Position numbers and translations under genes: made by a program. A stretch of 61,732 nt of DNA. It comes from an uncultured Treponema sp. (lineage in GTDB: Bacteria; Spirochaetota; Spirochaetia; Treponematales; Treponemataceae). This document shows positions 61,447-61,732 of the stretch, piece by piece (positions within the stretch are counted from its first letter, which is position 1; each line of letters starts with the position of its first letter). Location of the stretch: assembly GCA_934691925.1 (NCBI GenBank), contig CAKUTI010000008.1:1-61732 (forward strand), given 5' to 3'. The notes below the pieces were generated by a model. That model was not told the origin of the DNA. It saw only the letters and a program-made list of their open reading frames with translations, and made no database searches.

Positions 61447-61455
61447 ATTATAGCA
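61447..61455 (-). promoter_or_regulatory. Extended -10 box of the sensor/AraC regulator
   Basis: On the minus strand TGCTATAAT ends 6 bases before ATG 61440, with no Shine-Dalgarno between. Same arrangement as ettA and the methyltransferase gene. Confidence 0.5.
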
Positions 61456-61566
61456 CAAAATGATTATTTTTTAACAGCAATTGGAGAGATTTTATAGATT
61501 GGGGGAGGAGACTTTTGGAAAAAGACGTGCGGCTAGGAAATATTGTTTTCGTCGGAGAATGAAAGT

Positions 61567-61608
61567 AAAAAATCCCCCGCAGCTTCAGTTTGTGAAACTG
61601 CGGGGGGA
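61567..61608 (-). terminator. Terminator of the right-edge secreted protein gene
   Basis: CCCCCGCAG (61574-61582) and CTGCGGGGG (61599-61607) with an inner TTCA/TGAA helix. The A run 61567-61572 becomes a T run on the minus strand, after the stop at 61649. Confidence 0.8.
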
Positions 61609-61648
61609 AATTGTGGACCAAAAGATTTTTTACTTTTGATTATAAATT

Positions 61649-61732
61649 TTATTCAACAGACTTTACGTTTACGCTGTGAATATAACATTCACCTGTAAAA
61701 GTAAAATTCAAAGTTGTAGCAGTTCCTGTATA
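61649..61732 (-). CDS. C-terminal fragment of a probable secreted protein, cut by the window edge
   Basis: The minus strand is open from the edge to TAA at 61649-61651, giving at least 27 residues rich in Thr and aromatic residues (ending TFTGECYIHSVNVKSVE). The short alternating pattern is typical of the last strands of a beta-sandwich module. It is followed by a strong terminator, which supports a real gene end. The family cannot be determined from this fragment. Confidence 0.6.
   Translation of the reverse strand, partial: YTGTATTLNFTFTGECYIHSVNVKSVE

Overview
The window looks like chromosomal DNA of a free-living or gut spirochaete, most likely a pectin- and sugar-using Treponema. This is inferred from gene content: a pectate-lyase-like fragment at the left edge, a LacI-type sensor fused to an AraC DNA-binding domain at the right, many small lipoproteins and predicted outer-membrane barrels, a glycogen operon, and c-di-GMP proteins. 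No species is assigned and no rRNA, tRNA, IS element, prophage or CRISPR array was recognised. Gene density is high and most genes are housekeeping.

Layout. 1-0.4 kb: C-terminus of a pectate-lyase-like protein. 0.6-2.2 kb: Na+/proline symporter. 2.5-7.2 kb (minus): glgX-glgP, with a 4-base stop/start overlap. 7.3-9.7 kb (minus): ABC-F protein Uup and thioredoxin. 9.8-12.1 kb: argC, rpsU, an HD-GYP phosphodiesterase. 12.2-14 kb: EttA. 14-20.5 kb: a lipoprotein gene knocked out of frame at an eight-G tract (candidate phase variation), a beta-barrel-like protein, an acidic membrane protein, malic enzyme and a second barrel-like protein. 20.6-20.8 kb: a tandem array of 22-base units. 20.8-24.5 kb: a B12-binding radical SAM enzyme divergent from two lipoproteins. 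24.6-27.7 kb: Gfo/Idh oxidoreductase, Mrp ATPase, tRNA-dihydrouridine synthase. 27.8-32.4 kb: two adjacent membrane GGDEF/EAL paralogues, one with intact EAL residues and one degenerate. 32.5-40.4 kb: mutarotase-like protein, DUF975 protein, SppA, an FMN enzyme with an N-terminal cysteine cluster, and an FtsK translocase with a roughly 600-residue acidic linker. 40.5-47 kb: stand-alone CBM48 protein, metK with a structured leader, DUF1275 protein, endonuclease III, MscS, MATE transporter, GNAT acetyltransferase. 47-55.5 kb: secreted proteins, NAD(P)HX repair enzyme, RluA-type pseudouridine synthase, methyltransferase, FAD oxidoreductase, LysR regulator. 55.6-59.1 kb (minus): an unknown gene then proA, proB and proC. 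59.2-61.7 kb (minus): sensor/AraC regulator and the C-terminus of another probable secreted protein.

How the genes fit together. Glycogen turnover is represented by glgX, glgP and perhaps the CBM48 protein. PutP and proA/B/C cover proline uptake and synthesis. HD-GYP and EAL proteins would lower c-di-GMP. The edge fragments and the AraC-type regulator point to regulated use of plant polysaccharide.

Three features recur and are the most unusual part of the window: (1) many genes lack a Shine-Dalgarno sequence but carry a TANNNT box 6-8 bases before the start codon, suggesting leaderless mRNAs; (2) several genes carry in-frame low-complexity insertions (Asp/Ser, Glu/Asn, Asn/Arg); (3) homopolymer, tandem and palindromic repeats lie at gene edges.
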